Assembly: GCA_021846395.1 (NCBI GenBank)
Contig: JAJZXB010000010.1
Coordinates: 19,559-83,558 of the forward strand
Reading direction: 5' to 3'
Length of the DNA: 64,000 bases
Source: Thermoplasmata archaeon
GTDB lineage: Archaea; Thermoplasmatota; Thermoplasmata; Thermoplasmatales; Thermoplasmataceae
The position numbers and the translations under genes are program-made. Positions within the stretch are counted from its first letter, which is position 1; each line of letters starts with the position of its first letter. A model generated the notes under the pieces. The model was not told where the DNA came from. It ran no database searches and saw nothing but the letters and a program-made list of their open reading frames with translations. Below are positions 61,771 to 64,000 of this stretch, piece by piece.

Positions 61771-62910
61771 TTATAAATGGTGGTTTTTCATAATTTCCTT
61801 TGCTATAATTATTTTTTGTATTTCATTCGTTCCTTCATATATCTGTGTTATCTTTGCATCTCTCATGTGCCTTTCTGCGTTAAAATCAATCGTATATCCA
61901 TATCCACCAAATAACTGCAATGATCTTTCGGCAACGTATACAGCTGTATCTGATGCAAACATTTTTGCTATTGAAGAGATTTCAATTGAATCTTCCTTTT
62001 TATTCCATTTATCAGCTGCTTCAGCTATCAAAAGTTCCGATGCTTTTATCCGTGATTCCATTTCCGCTAAGATAAATTGTACGCCCTCAAAATCAATTAT
62101 TTTCCTCCCGAACTGCTTTCGGGTGTTAATATATTCAAGAGCTTCGTCAAATGCTGACCTCGCTATGCCAAGAGCCTGAGCTGCAACCCCGACCCTACCG
62201 GCATCCAGAGTTTCCATGATCACTTTAAAACCCTCATTGTATTTTCCAATTATATTTTCCTCTGGAACATACATGTCATTGAAGCTCAATTCCACAGTGC
62301 TTGAACCTCTTATGCCCATTTTATGTATATCCTTACTTACTTCCAGACCCGGAGTATCAGCGTCAACAACAAATGTTGTAATGCCCTTATAACCCTTACT
62401 TTTATCTGTTGATGCATCCATTATGAAGAATTTAGAAAGTCTGCCGTTTGAAATAAATATTTTTGTACCGTTAATTTTATAACCATTTCCTGATTTTTCT
62501 GCCTTGGTATTTATTGATGCGGCATCGCTTCCAGCATTTGGCTCAGTTATTGCAAGTCCGCCTATTAAACCTTTTGCAACCTGAGATAAATACTTCTGTT
62601 TTTGTTCTTCGTTGCCAAACATCATTATTGGTTCTGCAAAAAGTGTTAATGCACCATCAAGAACCAATGCGGTACTTGGACATGCGTATGATATTTCCTC
62701 AATAACCCTCATTAAAAATGGAAAACTCAAACCATATCCACCATATTTTTCAGGAATATATGATGCAAATAGCTCCATGTCATTCATGGCCTTTATAATA
62801 TCTTCAGGTATGTACATTTTTTCATCAATTTCTCTTGCTTTTGGCTTTATCGTATTTTTTGCAAGTTCCCTCACATATTTTAGAATATCCTTTTCATTTT
62901 CAGTAAGCAT
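61771..62910 (-). CDS. Acyl-CoA dehydrogenase
   Basis: 379 residues. FAD- and substrate-binding segments: ITEPNAGSDAASI, GYKINGTKIFISNG, and catalytic glutamate in the C-terminal QIYEGTNEIQ. GGYGYTIDFNAERHMRDAK is the family signature. Electrons go to ETF; the fused ETF with FixC and FixX at 10012-13316 is the likely acceptor. No other beta-oxidation genes are beside it. Confidence 0.94.
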   Translation of the reverse strand: MLTENEKDILKYVRELAKNTIKPKAREIDEKMYIPEDIIKAMNDMELFASYIPEKYGGYGLSFPFLMRVIEEISYACPSTALVLDGALTLFAEPIMMFGNEEQKQKYLSQVAKGLIGGLAITEPNAGSDAASINTKAEKSGNGYKINGTKIFISNGRLSKFFIMDASTDKSKGYKGITTFVVDADTPGLEVSKDIHKMGIRGSSTVELSFNDMYVPEENIIGKYNEGFKVIMETLDAGRVGVAAQALGIARSAFDEALEYINTRKQFGRKIIDFEGVQFILAEMESRIKASELLIAEAADKWNKKEDSIEISSIAKMFASDTAVYVAERSLQLFGGYGYTIDFNAERHMRDAKITQIYEGTNEIQKIIIAKEIMKNHHL

Positions 62911-62997
62911 AAATGTAAATATGTTTGTATAATAATATTTTTACTATAAAGAAAAATAGAGGAATAATTTTAAATTTATATTTGCTATAATTATTCA

Positions 62998-63489
62998 ATG
63001 TATAACATATCCTTGAATCTTTCTTACAAAAATGTACTGTTTATAGGTGGCGGGAAAGTTGCGGAAAGGAAGATAAAATCCATAATCGATGAAAACTGCA
63101 AAATTACAGTAATAGCCCCACAGACAAATGATTATATTTCGAATCTTGTAGAAAAAAGCAGAGTTACTGTAATAAAAAGAGAATTCGAGCCAAATGATGT
63201 GTCAAAAAAATATTTTATGGTTTTTGCTGCAACTGATGATGTTGAGTTAAACAGGTTGATATATGAAAAATTCAATGATATCAATGTTTTATGTAATAAT
63301 GTTAGCGATGGAGAGTATACAAATTTCATCTCCTCAGCAACGGCGAAATTTAAAAATATAGTAATTTCGATAAATACAGTTAACAAAGACCCTTTGTTAT
63401 CAAAAGAAATTAAAAATATGCTCATCAGTGATATAGAAAATAACACACATAATTTTGAAAATCGCATAAAATGTCTATATTATAAATAA
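62998..63489 (+). CDS. Siroheme-synthase-type NAD-dependent dehydrogenase (CysG N-terminal/Met8p-like)
   Basis: 163 residues. NAD-binding GGGKVAERKIKSI and the following KITVIAPQTNDYI, FAATDDVELNRLIYEKF and CNNVSDGEYTNFISSATAKF match the precorrin-2 dehydrogenase domain. It oxidises precorrin-2 to sirohydrochlorin, feeding siroheme, haem or cobalamin; cbiG and cbiA are in the same window. Length is that of the single dehydrogenase domain without a methyltransferase part. An IS relic follows 95 bases downstream. Confidence 0.88.
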   Translation: MYNISLNLSYKNVLFIGGGKVAERKIKSIIDENCKITVIAPQTNDYISNLVEKSRVTVIKREFEPNDVSKKYFMVFAATDDVELNRLIYEKFNDINVLCNNVSDGEYTNFISSATAKFKNIVISINTVNKDPLLSKEIKNMLISDIENNTHNFENRIKCLYYK

Positions 63490-63583
63490 ATGATTTATCT
63501 ATAAAAATATTCAACTGAAAGAAAATGTATGAAACAATTGAAGAAATAGCAAATGCATCCCATACAGTTTTGGTTTTGTGAGA

Positions 63584-63871
63584 TTTACAAACGATTTAAA
63601 GCACGAAGGCCACTGACCCTGTGATCTGGTGAGGTGCGAATACATATTATTGTATTGCATATTTTCGATATATGGGGATACAACTGCCGATAAAGTCCAT
63701 AGGTCATTTTATTGATAGATATTCATCGGTGAGTGGGAGTAACACTAGAAACTGTAAATAAATATATCGGGGAACAGAACCATGTCTGAGAAATCAGATG
63801 CAATCAGAAATACTATATCGGAGATATATTCTACTCCAGAGGATATGCAAGTTAAAGGTTTCCAGTATTAA
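63584..63871 (+). mobile_element. Decayed IS200/IS605 relic (left end, tnpA tail, tnpB start)
   Basis: At 63584-63635 the left-end sequence (TTACAAACGATTTAAAGCACGAAGGCCACTGA region) is present in inverted orientation to the intact copy. The tnpA C-terminus is recognisable at about 63720-63788 (frame V-T-L-E-T-V-N-K-Y-I-G-E-Q-N-H-V), keeping the tyrosine. The tnpB start at 63782 reads MSEKSDAIRNTISE and ends at a stop at 63869-63871. Most of tnpA and nearly all of tnpB are gone. The rest of 63490-63975 shows only AT-rich DNA. Confidence 0.85.
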
Positions 63872-63975
63872 ACCCTACATTTGCCCTAATCTATCATTAC
63901 ATATTCCCATAAATTAGTATTTTACGTATTCAACATAGAATAACCTTTTATATTATGTAGTGATATTATCATTAC

Positions 63976-64000
63976 ATGACATTTATAAGGAAAATAGTAA
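63976..64000 (+). CDS. Probable start of a further gene, cut by the window end
   Basis: ATG 63976 opens a frame MTFIRKIV that runs off the window. A TATA-like box (TTTTATATTA, about 63948-63957) lies about 24 bases upstream, matching the leaderless pattern of other genes here. Too short to identify. Confidence 0.4.

Noticed and set aside
1..64000. CRISPR array or tandem repeat array
   Set aside because: No regularly spaced direct repeats were seen; the only dispersed repeats are IS ends.

Overview
The window looks like the chromosome of an acidophilic archaeon of the Thermoplasmatales (Ferroplasma/Acidiplasma/Picrophilus-like). This is inferred from gene content and style, not from a marker-gene search. 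The DNA is strongly AT-rich. Archaeal genes include ribosomal protein L15e, transcription factor S, a CTP-type riboflavin kinase with an N-terminal winged helix, GatDE, Dph6, CobY and an archaeal SRP RNA. They sit beside genes of bacterial type: DNA gyrase GyrB-GyrA and a type I pantothenate kinase. A fused ETF beta-alpha protein with FixC and FixX, and an 11-subunit complex I without NuoEFG, fit the same order. First genes of transcripts often start about 20-30 nt after an A/T box (apparently leaderless). Genes inside operons often carry GGTGA or GGAGG just before the start.

Layout. 1-2.2 kb: the 3' end of cobY, whose last codons are supplied by an inserted IS200/IS605 element (tnpA, tnpB). 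2.26-2.56 kb: SRP RNA. 2.6-9.7 kb: HD phosphohydrolase, GNAT acetyltransferase, unknown genes, tRNA-Ser(UGA), L15e, Dph6, a membrane glycosyltransferase and RibK. 10-13.3 kb: ETF(beta-alpha)-FixC-FixX. 13.5-19.6 kb: threonine synthase, CbiG-CbiA and 2-oxoacid:ferredoxin oxidoreductase. 19.9-21.2 kb: a TPP riboswitch and an MFS carrier. 21.3-27.2 kb: a defence-like block with a 1276-residue helicase-nuclease, a split MvaI/BcnI-type restriction enzyme and a DNA methyltransferase. 27.2-34.5 kb: tRNA-Ser(CGA), CoA-binding protein, TFS, metallo-hydrolase, gyrase and homoserine dehydrogenase. 34.9-38.2 kb: a three-subunit molybdenum hydroxylase. 38.4-48.3 kb: small metabolic genes, including a HAD protein lacking its catalytic aspartates, PanK, a two-piece DUF1537 kinase, NUDIX, radical SAM, VIT1/DUF211, an ACT protein and DJ-1. 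48.4-58.6 kb: the nuo operon ending in two unknown genes. 58.7-63.5 kb: GatE, GatD, acyl-CoA dehydrogenase and a siroheme-type dehydrogenase.

Functional links. Acyl-CoA dehydrogenase, fused ETF and FixCX form a plausible route from acyl-CoA to quinone. The 2-oxoacid oxidoreductase makes reduced ferredoxin, a likely donor for the NuoEFG-less complex I. Threonine synthase and homoserine dehydrogenase belong to one pathway. CobY, CbiA, CbiG and the CysG-like protein point to cobalamin or siroheme metabolism. Relics of the same IS200/IS605 family occur at about 5.8, 41.7 and 63.6-63.9 kb, so the family has been active repeatedly and is decaying.

The most interesting region is 21.3-27.2 kb. It pairs a DUF4011-type helicase with a C-terminal Vsr-like nuclease domain (resembling the Hhe anti-phage protein) with a restriction-modification pair whose nuclease appears broken. 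Other notable items are the insertion in cobY, the IS relic that keeps both ends but no transposase, the catalytically altered HAD protein and a GC-richer structured segment at 44.78-44.85 kb.
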